Source: Kofleriaceae bacterium (GTDB lineage Bacteria; Myxococcota_A; Polyangia; Haliangiales; Haliangiaceae). Taken from it: a stretch of DNA of 41,825 bases. Below, piece after piece: positions 1 through 8,620 of this stretch (positions are counted from its first letter, which is position 1; each line of letters begins with the position of its first letter). The stretch spans positions 1-41,825 of the forward strand of contig JALHPV010000026.1 in the NCBI GenBank assembly GCA_022842285.1, read 5' to 3'. The notes under the pieces were generated by a model. The model ran no database searches, was not told the DNA's origin, and saw nothing but the letters and a program-made list of their open reading frames with translations. A program made the position numbers and the translations under genes.

Positions 1-7
1 GCCGGCC

Positions 8-646
8 GTGGCCGCCGCGCAAGCTCGCGCCGCCTGGACGAAGATCCGCAGCGCCGCCGCGAGCGTCGCCGCCTATGATCGGTTCTGCCTGTATCGCGGC
101 CAGCTCTGGACGCGTGGCATCACCGCCCCGGCCGGCCTCGAGCTGCACAATTTCATGGAGCCGGACTACGACGCGCTCGACGAGCAGCAGCGCGCCGACC
201 TCGTCGAGCAGCTCGCCTTCGACGAGACCACCGCCCGCATGCAGTGGCGCCGTGGGGATCGCGCCGTGCTCGCCAGCCTCGGCATCCGGCCCGCCGGCAT
301 CTCGTGGGCGGCGCGTGGTCCCATCGAAGCCCCCGAGCTCGGCCGGACCCTACGCATGTCGAAGTACGACGCCTACATCCACAGCGTCTTCGTCGCTCCG
401 GCGGCCCGCGGCCGCGCCGTGGCGCCCGTCATGCTCGAGCACCTCGCGAAGGAGCTCCGCGCGACGGATACGTATCGCTCGTGGGCCCTCATCGCCGCTG
501 ACAATCAGGCGTCGCTGCGCGCGTTCCAGAAGGCGTCGTTCACGCCGGTCTGCGACGTCATCCACGCGAAGCTCGCGACCGCCGACCGCGTGGTGTGCCG
601 TCCGCCCGACCCCGAAGCACAAGAGCTCCTCGGTCTCACGTCGTAG
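8..646 (+). CDS. GNAT family N-acetyltransferase (probably 5'-partial)
   Basis: This is a GCN5-related acetyltransferase, which would transfer an acetyl group from acetyl-CoA to an unidentified amine. The C-terminal half carries the GNAT core: a beta strand (YIHSVFVAP) leading into an acetyl-CoA pyrophosphate loop of the form RGRAVA near residues 133-142, then the usual helix and a later strand with ADNQASLRAFQKASF, where N, A and F match the family's motif B. The first possible start seen is GTG at 8, but the frame is open to the window edge with no visible ribosome site, so the true start is probably upstream. The substrate cannot be told from the sequence. The N-terminal 70 residues do not resemble a domain I recognise. 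Confidence 0.72.
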   Translation: MAAAQARAAWTKIRSAAASVAAYDRFCLYRGQLWTRGITAPAGLELHNFMEPDYDALDEQQRADLVEQLAFDETTARMQWRRGDRAVLASLGIRPAGISWAARGPIEAPELGRTLRMSKYDAYIHSVFVAPAARGRAVAPVMLEHLAKELRATDTYRSWALIAADNQASLRAFQKASFTPVCDVIHAKLATADRVVCRPPDPEAQELLGLTS

Positions 647-650
647 CTGT

Positions 651-656
651 TACACT
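651..656 (+). promoter_or_regulatory. Putative extended -10 element for the Hydin-like lipoprotein gene
   Basis: TACACT preceded by TGT (an extended -10 pattern) ends seven bases before the ATG at 664. No Shine-Dalgarno sequence and no clear -35 are seen. The spacing would start the mRNA at or next to the A of the start codon. Confidence 0.4.
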
Positions 657-663
657 CGCTCGT

Positions 664-1440
664 ATGATCCGAGTGGGGTGGATGGCGTGTGTGCTTGCGC
701 TCTGGGCCTGTGGTGACGACGCCATCGCGCCGACACCGGACGGGGCGACCGATGCGCCTCGCGACGGGATGGCCACCGGGCCCATACTCGCCGTCGATAC
801 AACGTCGCTCGATTTCGGAGTGGTTGGCGTCGGCGATTCGTCGACCGCCACGGTCACGGTCACGAACAGCGGCGACGAGGCGTCAGGGCCACTGACGACA
901 TCGATTGTCGGGCCAGATGGTAGCCAGTTCGAGGTCACGACACCCTGCGGCGTGGTCGCGCCGGGCGGGAGCTGTACGCTGCAGGTCCTGACGAGGGTGA
1001 CCCGCGCTGGCTCCTCGACGGCCACGCTGCGCATCGTCGCGAGCGGCGTCGTGATCGATGTCTCGCTCGAGACGCTCGGGACCAATGTCGACAACATCCT
1101 GGTCATGACTCCAGCCCTGTACCAGCTCGAGGTCCTCGTGGGCGAAGCGAGCTCCCCGACGCCGTTCTACGTCACCAACGTGGGCACGACCACACACGGT
1201 CCGCTCGTCGTGACGGTCTCGGGCGAGAACGCCAACGAGGTGACCGTCACCAATGACACCTGCACCGACGCGCTGCTCGCCGGTGGCGACGTGTGCACGT
1301 TCGACGTGATCGTGCGTCCGCTCTTCGCGGGAACTCACGAGGCGATCGTGGAGGTCGCGGGCGGCGTTCCCAGTCCGCTGATGGCCCCCATCACCACGAC
1401 CGCCATGTCGCCTCCCGGTGGCCGCGTCCGTGCGCCGTGA
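664..1440 (+). CDS. Lipoprotein with two Hydin/ASH-like immunoglobulin-fold domains
   Basis: A 258-residue predicted lipoprotein. A short hydrophobic signal ends in the lipobox LALWAC, and the mature protein begins CGDD followed by an acidic, proline-rich linker. Two repeats of about 100 residues follow, each starting with a strand of the type LDFGVVGVGDSSTATVTVTN and containing a pair of cysteines (TPCG..GGSC; DTC..GDVC). This is the style of ASPM-SPD2-Hydin domains common in myxobacterial surface proteins. ATG 664 is chosen because it begins the signal peptide; the frame is open further upstream but lacks one. It probably acts as an envelope binding or structural protein; the ligand is unknown. 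It converges with the acylphosphatase gene, with ten bases between stops. Confidence 0.75.
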   Translation: MIRVGWMACVLALWACGDDAIAPTPDGATDAPRDGMATGPILAVDTTSLDFGVVGVGDSSTATVTVTNSGDEASGPLTTSIVGPDGSQFEVTTPCGVVAPGGSCTLQVLTRVTRAGSSTATLRIVASGVVIDVSLETLGTNVDNILVMTPALYQLEVLVGEASSPTPFYVTNVGTTTHGPLVVTVSGENANEVTVTNDTCTDALLAGGDVCTFDVIVRPLFAGTHEAIVEVAGGVPSPLMAPITTTAMSPPGGRVRAP

Positions 1441-1450
1441 CGGCCGGTAG

Positions 1451-1723
1451 TCAGCGCTTCACGCTGAACGTGGCGTCGGCGCCGGTGACCGCTTGCTCGG
1501 TCTGGACGACACCGCTCACCCGGGCATCGGGCGGGCCCTTCTCGCACCAGGTGAGGAACGCGGCGACTTTCTCGTCGTCACCTTCGACCTCGAGCTCGAC
1601 GGAGCCATCGCTCTTGTTGCGGACCCAGCCCACCACACCGAGGTGCCGGCCCATGCTGGCGGTGGCAGCGCGATACGAGACGCCCTGGACTCGGCCCGAG
1701 ACGATCGCGTGGACGCGTCGCAT
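1451..1723 (-). CDS. acyP: Acylphosphatase
   Basis: A 90-residue acylphosphatase, which hydrolyses carboxyl-phosphate bonds in small acyl phosphates. It is full length for the family. The N-terminal loop SGRVQGVSYR carries the phosphate-binding arginine (near residue 18), and GWVRNKSDGSVELEVEG supplies the catalytic asparagine (near residue 36) and the following strands. The ATG at 1723 has a TAGGAT hexamer eight bases upstream and no Shine-Dalgarno sequence. It is divergent from the metallophosphoesterase gene. The paired catalytic Arg/Asn and the length make the call secure; the physiological substrate is not known for this family in general. Confidence 0.93.
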   Translation of the reverse strand: MRRVHAIVSGRVQGVSYRAATASMGRHLGVVGWVRNKSDGSVELEVEGDDEKVAAFLTWCEKGPPDARVSGVVQTEQAVTGADATFSVKR

Positions 1724-1777
1724 GCCTGGTCATCCTACATGGAGATCCGAGAGCACGACTGGTAGCGTGGAGATCGA

Positions 1778-2647
1778 ATGGCACGCGTGCTGCGATTACC
1801 CGACCACGGTCGGTTGCTCGTCTGCACCGACCTGCAGGGATGCATGCGCGACTACCAGCGCATGGTGCAGATCTTCGAGCAAGCGTTGCTCGAGCATCAG
1901 GGCGATGCGCATCTGCTGTTCACGGGCGACCTGATTCACGGGCCCCACATCGACGAGGAAGACTGGCCGGACTTCCTCGGCGAGTACTATCGCGATGCGT
2001 CGGGCGAGGTGATGATCGCCTACGCGGGGTTGGCGGCGCAGTATCCGGGGCGTGTGCATGCGCTGCTCGGCAATCACGAGCACGGGCACATCGGCGGCCC
2101 ACACACGGCGAAGTTCGCGGCCGACGAGGTCGCGCTGCTCGAGCACATCCTCGGGCCCGCGGCCACCGCGCGGATGCGCGGCATCATTCACACGTTCGCG
2201 CTCGCGGCCGTGTCGAAGTGCGGGGCGGTGTTCACGCACGGGGCGCCGGCCGCGCAATGCGACTCGGTGGCCGACCTGGAGGCAGCGGACCTGTCGGGGG
2301 CGCAGTACGCGAGCCCGCTCGACGTGCTCGACACCCCGGTGGTCGGAAAGATTCTGTGGGCGCGGTCGGCCACCCAGCGCGAGGCGCAGCGGTTCGTGAA
2401 GGCCATGGGCGGGACCATGTGCATCTACGGCCACGACGTGGTGCCGGAGGGGTTCGAGAAGGTCGGAGACGAGCAGATCGTGGTTTCCACGAGCTTCGGC
2501 GTCTTCGATACGAACAAGGTCTACGTCTCCCTGGACCTGTCCGCCCGGTACAAAGGGGTCCAGGACCTCCGAATTGGCAAAGAGATTCTGCCCCTTTACC
2601 CCGATGTGGCCCTGGCGCGTCTGGGTGGGCGGGCCCGTTCGGCCTAG
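1778..2647 (+). CDS. Calcineurin-like metallophosphoesterase with an altered first metal motif
   Basis: A 289-residue protein of the calcineurin-like (PPP-type) phosphoesterase superfamily. The metal motifs appear in order: CTDLQG (residues 13-18), [26 protein letters not shown] and a C-terminal YGHDV. The arrangement GD-GNHE-H-GH is that of Ser/Thr phosphatases and diadenosine polyphosphatases. The first motif normally reads D-x-H, but here the His is Gln (GAC CTG CAG), so one ligand of the first metal is missing. The start has GGAG five bases upstream, and TAGCGT with an extended TGG lies nine bases upstream. No signal peptide is visible, so it is probably cytoplasmic. The substrate cannot be assigned. 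Confidence 0.82.
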   Translation: MARVLRLPDHGRLLVCTDLQGCMRDYQRMVQIFEQALLEHQGDAHLLFTGDLIHGPHIDEEDWPDFLGEYYRDASGEVMIAYAGLAAQYPGRVHALLGNHEHGHIGGPHTAKFAADEVALLEHILGPAATARMRGIIHTFALAAVSKCGAVFTHGAPAAQCDSVADLEAADLSGAQYASPLDVLDTPVVGKILWARSATQREAQRFVKAMGGTMCIYGHDVVPEGFEKVGDEQIVVSTSFGVFDTNKVYVSLDLSARYKGVQDLRIGKEILPLYPDVALARLGGRARSA

Positions 2648-2660
2648 GCCTCCTGGGCTG

Positions 2661-2689
2661 TTGACACCGCCGTCTGCGCTGCCTATAGA
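2661..2689 (+). promoter_or_regulatory. Sigma-70-type promoter of rpmE
   Basis: TTGACA at 2661-2666, a 17-base spacer and TATAGA at 2684-2689 form the best consensus promoter in the window. The predicted start near 2696 leaves a leader of only about five bases before the rpmE ATG at 2701. Confidence 0.7.
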
Positions 2690-2700
2690 TACCGGCCGCC

Positions 2701-2922
2701 ATGAAGGACACCGTCGGTCACCCCCACTACATGCCCGCTCGTATCACCTGCGCGTGCGGGGCTGTCCACAACACGTTCTCGACGCGCGGAGACTTCGGCG
2801 TCGACATCTGCTCGCAGTGCCACCCGTTCTTCACGGGCAAGCACAAGGTCATGGACACCGCCGGCCGTATCGACCGCTTCAACAAGAAGTACGCGAACGT
2901 CGCTGGCGCCAAGAAGGACTGA
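2701..2922 (+). CDS. rpmE: 50S ribosomal protein L31, zinc-binding (C+) form
   Basis: A 73-residue ribosomal protein L31, a component of the large subunit that helps bridge it to the small subunit. The four cysteines of the zinc-binding form are all present: Cys17, Cys19, Cys37 and Cys40 (CAC...CSQC), followed by the family signature [21 protein letters not shown] consensus promoter lies just upstream. prfA follows 17 bases after the stop, and rpmE-prfA adjacency is a common arrangement in bacteria. Since this is the C+ form, a zinc-independent paralogue may exist elsewhere, but none is in the window. Confidence 0.97.
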   Translation: MKDTVGHPHYMPARITCACGAVHNTFSTRGDFGVDICSQCHPFFTGKHKVMDTAGRIDRFNKKYANVAGAKKD

Positions 2923-2939
2923 GCTAAAGAGCTCGTTCC

Positions 2940-4031
<1,092 letters not shown>

Positions 4032-4034
4032 GCG

Positions 4035-4487
4035 ATGCGCGCCGCGCTCCTGGCGGTGCTGGTCGGTTGGCCGCTTGGCGGATGCGCCCAGGAGCGCCCT
4101 GCGCTCTCGTCCTGCACCGAGAGCCTCACCGGGGTGTGGACCACGGAGACCGGCCAGCAGTGGATGCTCCTCGAGGGCAAGGGCGCGCAGCGCGGCCAGC
4201 TCGAGGGGTACCCGCTCTTCGACGATATCGCCGGCGTACCCGGCAGCGAGGTCTCCCCTCGTGCCCTGGACCTCGCGCGCGACGCGGGCGACGTCCGCGG
4301 TGAGGTCACCCGGCGCTACATGCGGGGCTCCGAGCGCTGCGACCAGAAGGCGCCCATCGTCATGACTGCGTGCCGGGGCACCACGTTGCAGGTCGAGCGC
4401 CGCGAGATCACGCCGCCCGTGGCGTTCGCTCCGTGCGTGCCCGGCCTCCCCGGGCCGATGCGCCACGAGACCTGGACCCGCCACTGA
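4035..4487 (+). CDS. Small putative lipoprotein of unknown function
   Basis: A 150-residue protein I do not recognise. A short hydrophobic N-terminus runs into WPLGGC, an acceptable lipobox, so the mature form would be about 133 residues anchored at Cys17. Further cysteines lie in SSCTES, SERCDQ, MTACRG and FAPCVP, an even set that could form two disulfides in the periplasm. It starts three bases after prfA ends, so it is probably co-transcribed and translationally coupled, although no functional link to translation termination is evident. It converges on the thioredoxin gene, with 15 bases between the stops. Confidence 0.6.
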   Translation: MRAALLAVLVGWPLGGCAQERPALSSCTESLTGVWTTETGQQWMLLEGKGAQRGQLEGYPLFDDIAGVPGSEVSPRALDLARDAGDVRGEVTRRYMRGSERCDQKAPIVMTACRGTTLQVERREITPPVAFAPCVPGLPGPMRHETWTRH

Positions 4488-4502
4488 GCGGCCCGTAGCG
4501 GC

Positions 4503-5027
4503 TCAGGTCTTGGACAGCAGCTTGTCGAGCGCGCCCTGGAGCTTCTTCGACTCGCCCGACGGATCGGACTCGTTGAAGCCCGAGTGCACGTGGCGGACGA
4601 CGCCCTTGGGATCGACGATGAACGTCGTCGGCATCGTCTCGGCGCCGTAACGACCGGCCGCGCTGGAGCTCGCCGCCGGCATGTACACGAGCGTCATGTT
4701 CTTGAGCTTCAGCTTCTTGTGAAACTTCTTGCCGTCGTTGATCTCGTCATCGACATCGAGCGCCACGAAGGTCACCTTGCCCTTGTACGTTGCCGCGAGC
4801 TTGTCCCACACGGGCAGCTCCTTCTTGCAGGGCTTGCACCACGCGGCGCCGACCGTGACGACGACCCACTTGTCCTTGTAGGCCTTCAGCTTGAAGGCCT
4901 TGCCCTTCGCGTCCACGGCGACATCGAGCTCGGCGTACTTCTCGCCGACCTTCAGCACGTCCGCGGAGGCGGGAGTCCCAACCGTTGCGATGACCGCCAG
5001 GACCAGGAGGACGAGCAACGCGCGCAT
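4503..5027 (-). CDS. TlpA-like thioredoxin-fold protein, exported
   Basis: A 174-residue exported thiol-disulfide protein of the TlpA/ResA type. A hydrophobic signal of about 22 residues ends TPASA before DVLKVGEKY. The redox motif is Trp-Cys-Lys-Pro-Cys near residues 62-66, preceded by VVVTVGAAW, and the cis-proline loop is MPTTFIVDPKG. Proteins of this class usually reduce disulfides in the periplasm, for example for cytochrome c maturation; no cytochrome genes are near. The start is ATG 5027 because it begins the signal peptide. It lies 23 bases downstream of the DsbA-like lipoprotein gene on the same strand, so the two are very likely one operon. Confidence 0.85.
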   Translation of the reverse strand: MRALLVLLVLAVIATVGTPASADVLKVGEKYAELDVAVDAKGKAFKLKAYKDKWVVVTVGAAWCKPCKKELPVWDKLAATYKGKVTFVALDVDDEINDGKKFHKKLKLKNMTLVYMPAASSSAAGRYGAETMPTTFIVDPKGVVRHVHSGFNESDPSGESKKLQGALDKLLSKT

Positions 5028-5050
5028 GGGAGTGAGACGGCGCGCCCCCC

Positions 5051-5974
5051 TCACCGATTCACCGCGAGCTCTTCCTCGATCCACATGCTCATGTACTTCG
5101 CGTACAGCGGGCCGGTGTACTTGCGATCATTGACGAAGATGGCGGGCGTGGAGCTGACCCCGGCGGCCTTGCCGTCGTTGCGATCGCTCTCGACCTTGGT
5201 GGCGAAGCTCCGGGCATCCGCCTCGAACTTGGCCACGTCCAGCCCGAGCTGGGTGGCATAGAACTTCACGTTCTCGAGGCTGTGGCGCGGGGCGTTGGCG
5301 AAGAGCAGCGTGTGCATCTCCTTGAACTTGCCCTGTGCGTTCGCGGCATACGCCGCCGCGGCGGCGATGGGCGAGTCCGGCCAGTTCCCGAGGGGGAACA
5401 TCTTGAAGTACTCGACGACCGTCGAGCCGTGCTTCTCGACGACCTCGTCGAACATCTCCTTCGCGTCCGCGCAGTGCGGGCACGCGTAGTCGAAGAACTC
5501 GACGATCCGGATCGGCGCGTCGGAGGGACCAACCTGCGGGGCGCCTGTCACGTCGACCTTCACGGTCGCCTGGTTCGCCTGGTCCTGGTACTTGCTCGTG
5601 TACTCCTTGCGGACGATCGTCTCCGACGCTTCGTCGTCGAGGAGAGCGATGATGAAGCGCACCGCGAACGGCGCACGCTTGCACGTCTGATCCTGCGTGA
5701 CCGACACGCGGAGCGCGTGGCCCTTGCCACACGGCGAGGTGAGGGAGCCGATCAGCTTGTAGAAGAGGTCCTGCTGCTCGGTCGTGAGCTTGCTGACGTC
5801 GACGTTCGGCAGCGGCGTCTTGTCCACTGGCCCGGCCTCTTGGGTCGCGCGATCAGCGGCCTCGACGGCACCGTTGTCGGTCGCGTTCTGGCTCTTCTTC
5901 TCGCACGCCCCGCCCATCAGGAACGGCAGCGTGGCTGCGAGAAGTAAGCTCCGTGATTTCCGCGTAATGGACAC
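5051..5974 (-). CDS. DsbA-family thioredoxin-fold lipoprotein
   Basis: A predicted lipoprotein of about 307 residues. The signal contains Arg/Lys residues and ends in the lipobox LMGGAC, followed by a long acidic linker. An N-terminal region of about 100 residues has a Cys pair (SPCGKG, QTCKRA). The C-terminal DsbA-like domain has VEFFDYACPHCADAKEMFDEV, with Cys-Pro-His-Cys, and the cis-proline loop SSTPAIFVNDRKY. Cys-Pro-His-Cys is the active site of oxidising DsbA enzymes. The start is uncertain: GTG 5974 has TACAAC six bases upstream and gives a normal signal, while GTG 5992 adds six residues. It is the first gene of an operon with a TlpA-like reductase. Confidence 0.84.
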   Translation of the reverse strand: MSITRKSRSLLLAATLPFLMGGACEKKSQNATDNGAVEAADRATQEAGPVDKTPLPNVDVSKLTTEQQDLFYKLIGSLTSPCGKGHALRVSVTQDQTCKRAPFAVRFIIALLDDEASETIVRKEYTSKYQDQANQATVKVDVTGAPQVGPSDAPIRIVEFFDYACPHCADAKEMFDEVVEKHGSTVVEYFKMFPLGNWPDSPIAAAAAYAANAQGKFKEMHTLLFANAPRHSLENVKFYATQLGLDVAKFEADARSFATKVESDRNDGKAAGVSSTPAIFVNDRKYTGPLYAKYMSMWIEEELAVNR

Positions 5975-6021
5975 GACCGGGTTGTAGTGCACCGCGGGGC
6001 CAGTTTCAACGCGTGCGGTTC

Positions 6022-6050
6022 TTGACGCAGCCCGTCACGGAGGGTATCCC
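6022..6050 (+). promoter_or_regulatory. Putative promoter of the fadR-like/etfBA operon
   Basis: TTGACG (6022-6027), a 17-base spacer and TATCCC (6045-6050). Initiation about eight bases later would fall at the ATG at 6059, inside the palindrome, giving a leaderless mRNA. GGAGGG at 6039-6044 could instead act as a ribosome site if transcription starts upstream, but its 14-base spacing is long. Confidence 0.45.
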
Positions 6051-6053
6051 GTT

Positions 6054-6075
6054 GCTGAATGACGATTCATTCAGC
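6054..6075. promoter_or_regulatory. FadR-type operator palindrome overlapping the start codon
   Basis: A perfect inverted repeat: arms GCTGAATGA (6054-6062) and TCATTCAGC (6067-6075) around the four-base spacer CGAT. The inner 18 bases differ by one spacer base from the Bacillus subtilis FadR (YsiA) box as I recall it (TGAATGA, four bases, TCATTCA). It overlaps the ATG at 6059 and the predicted transcription start of the TetR-etfB-etfA operon, so protein bound here should block RNA polymerase and make the operon autoregulated. Operator identity is inferred from symmetry, position and family. Confidence 0.82.
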
Positions 6076-6760
6076 GGACGAGCGAGGCCGGACGGGCGCG
6101 CGAAGCCGTGCCGAAGGGGACGGTGGTGGGATCGATCGGGGCGACAAGCGCGACCGCATCCTGTCGGCGGCTGAGCGCGTCTTTGCCAAGCGGGGTTTCT
6201 TCGCCGCCCGGGTCAGCGAGATCGCGAAGGATGCCGGCGTTGCCGACGGCACGATCTACCTCTACTTCAAGAACAAGGATGACCTGCTCATCTCCTTGTT
6301 CGAGACCCGCATGCAACAGGTGAACGATGCCCTGCGCGCCGCGATCGGGGCCGAGCCGGGGCCTGTCGAGCAGCTCCGCGCGTTCATCCGGACCTATCTG
6401 AAGCTCGTCCACGACGAGCCCGCCGCCGCCGAGGTCCTCACGATCGAGCTCCGTCAGTCGAGCAAGTTCATGAAGGAGTACGAGAACCCCGCCTTCGTGG
6501 AGTTCTTGCGCATGCTCGGCGGCATCGTCACCGCAGGCCAGGACCAGGGCTTGATCGGAGACGACGTGCCGGCGCATGTCGCGGCCCGTATGATCTTCGG
6601 GATGCTCGACGAGCTCGCCCTCGCATGGGTGCTCGCGCGGCAGCCGGCGGTTCCGTCGGCAACACCTGGTGTCCGTCCGAAGAAGTTCGATATCGTGCGC
6701 GCCGCCGACTGGGTGGTTGCGCTGGTTACTCAAGGCCTGACGAAGGAGCTGTCACGATGA
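6059..6760 (+). CDS. TetR-family regulator, FadR-like (fatty-acid degradation)
   Basis: A 233-residue TetR-family repressor. The helix-turn-helix domain spans roughly residues 33-80 (RILSAAERVFAKRGF ... VSEIAKDAGVADGTIYLYF), with the family's conserved YxYFxNKDDL end. The C-terminal ligand domain is divergent. It is joined to etfB by an ATGA overlap, so regulator and electron-transfer flavoprotein are translated together, as in the fadR-etf gene clusters of Bacillus and Thermus. With a FadR-type palindrome at its own start, the likely role is an acyl-CoA-responsive repressor of beta-oxidation. No other ATG, GTG or TTG occurs in frame before the DNA-binding domain, so ATG 6059 is the only candidate start. 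The ligand is inferred, not visible. Confidence 0.85.
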   Translation: MTIHSADERGRTGARSRAEGDGGGIDRGDKRDRILSAAERVFAKRGFFAARVSEIAKDAGVADGTIYLYFKNKDDLLISLFETRMQQVNDALRAAIGAEPGPVEQLRAFIRTYLKLVHDEPAAAEVLTIELRQSSKFMKEYENPAFVEFLRMLGGIVTAGQDQGLIGDDVPAHVAARMIFGMLDELALAWVLARQPAVPSATPGVRPKKFDIVRAADWVVALVTQGLTKELSR

Positions 6761-7578
6761 AGATCCTGGTGCCCGTGAAGCGGGTCCCCGACCCGACGCA
6801 GAAGACGAAGATCAAGGACAACCACATCGACCTCACCGGTGCGTCCTGGATCGTCAACACATTCGACGAATACGCCGTCGAGACCGCCCTCCGCCTCATC
6901 GAGAATGGCGCGGACGGTTCGAAGCATGGCGAGATCGTCGTGGTGTCGATCGGACCTGACGATGCCGCAAAGGAGATCCGCACCACGCTCGCGATGGGCG
7001 CGGACCGTGCGATTCACGTCGTCGCGAACGACAGCGAGATCGACTCGCTGACGGTCGTGAAGATCCTGAAGGCGATCGTCGAGTCCGAGAAGCCGGACCT
7101 CGTGATCATGGGCAAGCAGGCCGTCGACGGCGATGCGAACCAGGTCGGGCAAATGCTCGCCGGCAAGCTCGGTTGGCCGCAGGCGACGTTTGCCGCGACC
7201 ATCGAGCTCGACAGCGCCAACAAGAAGCTCACCGTCGGTCGCGAGGTCGATGGCGGCGTCGAGTACAAGCAGGTGCCGCTGAACAGCGTCATCACCGTCG
7301 ACCTCCGGATCGTCGCGCCGAAGAGCGTGAAGAACGGTGTCACGCCGGACTCGCACAACTACTCCGGCGAGGGCGCTCGCCTCCCGTCGCTGAAGGGCAT
7401 CATGGCGGCGAAGAAGAAGCCGCTCGAGCAGAAGAAGCTGGCGGACTTTGGCGCCGAGCCGAAGCCGGCCATCGAAGAGAAGTCGGTCGCCCTGCCCCCG
7501 CCGCGCGCGGCCGGTCAGTTCGTGTCCGATGTCCCCACCCTCGTGAAGAAGCTCGCCGACGAGGCGAAGGCGCTCTAA
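6757..7578 (+). CDS. etfB: Electron transfer flavoprotein subunit beta
   Basis: A 273-residue EtfB (FixA family). With EtfA it accepts electrons from acyl-CoA dehydrogenases and passes them to EtfQO in the membrane. It begins [13 protein letters not shown] and has [14 protein letters not shown], the AMP-binding stretch with [19 protein letters not shown] near residues 115-135, and the ETF-beta signature around [24 protein letters not shown]. The C-terminal extension of about 35 residues is a little longer than usual. ATG 6757 overlaps the upstream stop by four bases; the frame is open further upstream only within the regulator gene. An 11-base gap leads to etfA. Confidence 0.95.
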   Translation: MKILVPVKRVPDPTQKTKIKDNHIDLTGASWIVNTFDEYAVETALRLIENGADGSKHGEIVVVSIGPDDAAKEIRTTLAMGADRAIHVVANDSEIDSLTVVKILKAIVESEKPDLVIMGKQAVDGDANQVGQMLAGKLGWPQATFAATIELDSANKKLTVGREVDGGVEYKQVPLNSVITVDLRIVAPKSVKNGVTPDSHNYSGEGARLPSLKGIMAAKKKPLEQKKLADFGAEPKPAIEEKSVALPPPRAAGQFVSDVPTLVKKLADEAKAL

Positions 7579-7588
7579 GGAGATTCCA

Positions 7589-8554
7589 ATGGGCAACGTC
7601 CTCGCATTCTGTGAATACGCCGATGGGCAGCTCCGCACGAGCGCCCTCGCGAACCTGACCGCCTCGCGCGAGATCGCGAAGCACCACGGCGGGGAGGTCG
7701 TGATCCTCCTCGTCGGCAAGGGCGCGCAGGCCGCATCCGCGCACGCCGCGAAGTTCGCCCCCAAGGTGGTGGTCGTCGAGAGCGACGCGCTGGAGCACTA
7801 CCTCGCCGAGACCTACGCGCCCGTCGTGGCTGCGCAGGTGAAGGCCACCGGCGCGACGGTCGTCACCGCCACCGCGACGTCGGTCGGTAAGGACCTCATC
7901 CCGCGCGCCGCCGCGTTGCTCGATGCCGGCCAGGCATCGGACATCTCGAAGGTCGAGTCCGCGACCACGTTCGCGCGCCCGATCCTCGCTGGCAACGCCT
8001 ATTCGACGGTCGCGATCAACACGCCCGTGATCGCCGTGACGGTTCGCCAGTCGGAGTTCGAAGCCGCGGGCGAGTCCGGTATGGGCTCCGTCTCCACGGC
8101 CGATGCCGGCAGCGTGAACGCCCTCGGCGCCACGTTCGTGAAGCTCGACGCCCAGAAGTCCGACCGTCCCGATCTTGGCGACGCGAAGGTCGTCGTCGCG
8201 GGCGGCCGCGGCATGAAGAACGGCGAGAACTTCAAGGTCCTCGAGGAGCTCGCGGATCTCCTCGGCGCGGCGATGGGTGCGTCCCGCGCCGCGACCGACG
8301 CCGGGATGGTCCCCGCCGACTGGCAGGTCGGTCAGACCGGCAAGATCGTCGCCCCGAACCTGTACTTCGCCGTCGCGATCTCCGGTGCCATCCAGCACCT
8401 CGCCGGCATGAAGGGCAGCAAGACGATCGTCGCGATCAACAAGAACAAGGACGAGCCGATCTTCCAGGTGGCGGACTACGGTCTCGTCGCTGACTGGGAG
8501 AAGTCCGTGCCCGAGCTGATCGCCGAGATCAAGAAGCTCAAGGCGAGCCGCTAA
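7589..8554 (+). CDS. etfA: Electron transfer flavoprotein subunit alpha
   Basis: A 321-residue EtfA (FixB family), the FAD-binding partner of EtfB. The C-terminal FAD domain is typical: [21 protein letters not shown], then [13 protein letters not shown], the Q-x-GQTGK loop and [19 protein letters not shown], where the FAD phosphates bind, followed by [19 protein letters not shown] good Shine-Dalgarno sequence (AAGGAG) lies nine bases before the ATG, in contrast to many other starts in the window. It is the last gene of the regulator-etfB-etfA operon. No acyl-CoA dehydrogenase is adjacent, so the operon supplies only the electron carrier. Confidence 0.96.
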   Translation: MGNVLAFCEYADGQLRTSALANLTASREIAKHHGGEVVILLVGKGAQAASAHAAKFAPKVVVVESDALEHYLAETYAPVVAAQVKATGATVVTATATSVGKDLIPRAAALLDAGQASDISKVESATTFARPILAGNAYSTVAINTPVIAVTVRQSEFEAAGESGMGSVSTADAGSVNALGATFVKLDAQKSDRPDLGDAKVVVAGGRGMKNGENFKVLEELADLLGAAMGASRAATDAGMVPADWQVGQTGKIVAPNLYFAVAISGAIQHLAGMKGSKTIVAINKNKDEPIFQVADYGLVADWEKSVPELIAEIKKLKASR

Positions 8555-8607
8555 CCATCTCACCCCCGCGCAGCAGGGCCTACATCGCGGCGCGTCGTCG
8601 TCGGCGA

Positions 8608-8613
8608 TACGAT
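8608..8613 (+). promoter_or_regulatory. Putative -10 element of the RCC1 lipoprotein operon
   Basis: TACGAT ends seven bases before ATG 8621 and has no Shine-Dalgarno sequence after it. The position favours 8621 over the earlier in-frame ATG 8612 as the start. No -35 is recognisable. Confidence 0.35.
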
Positions 8614-8620
8614 GCGGGTC

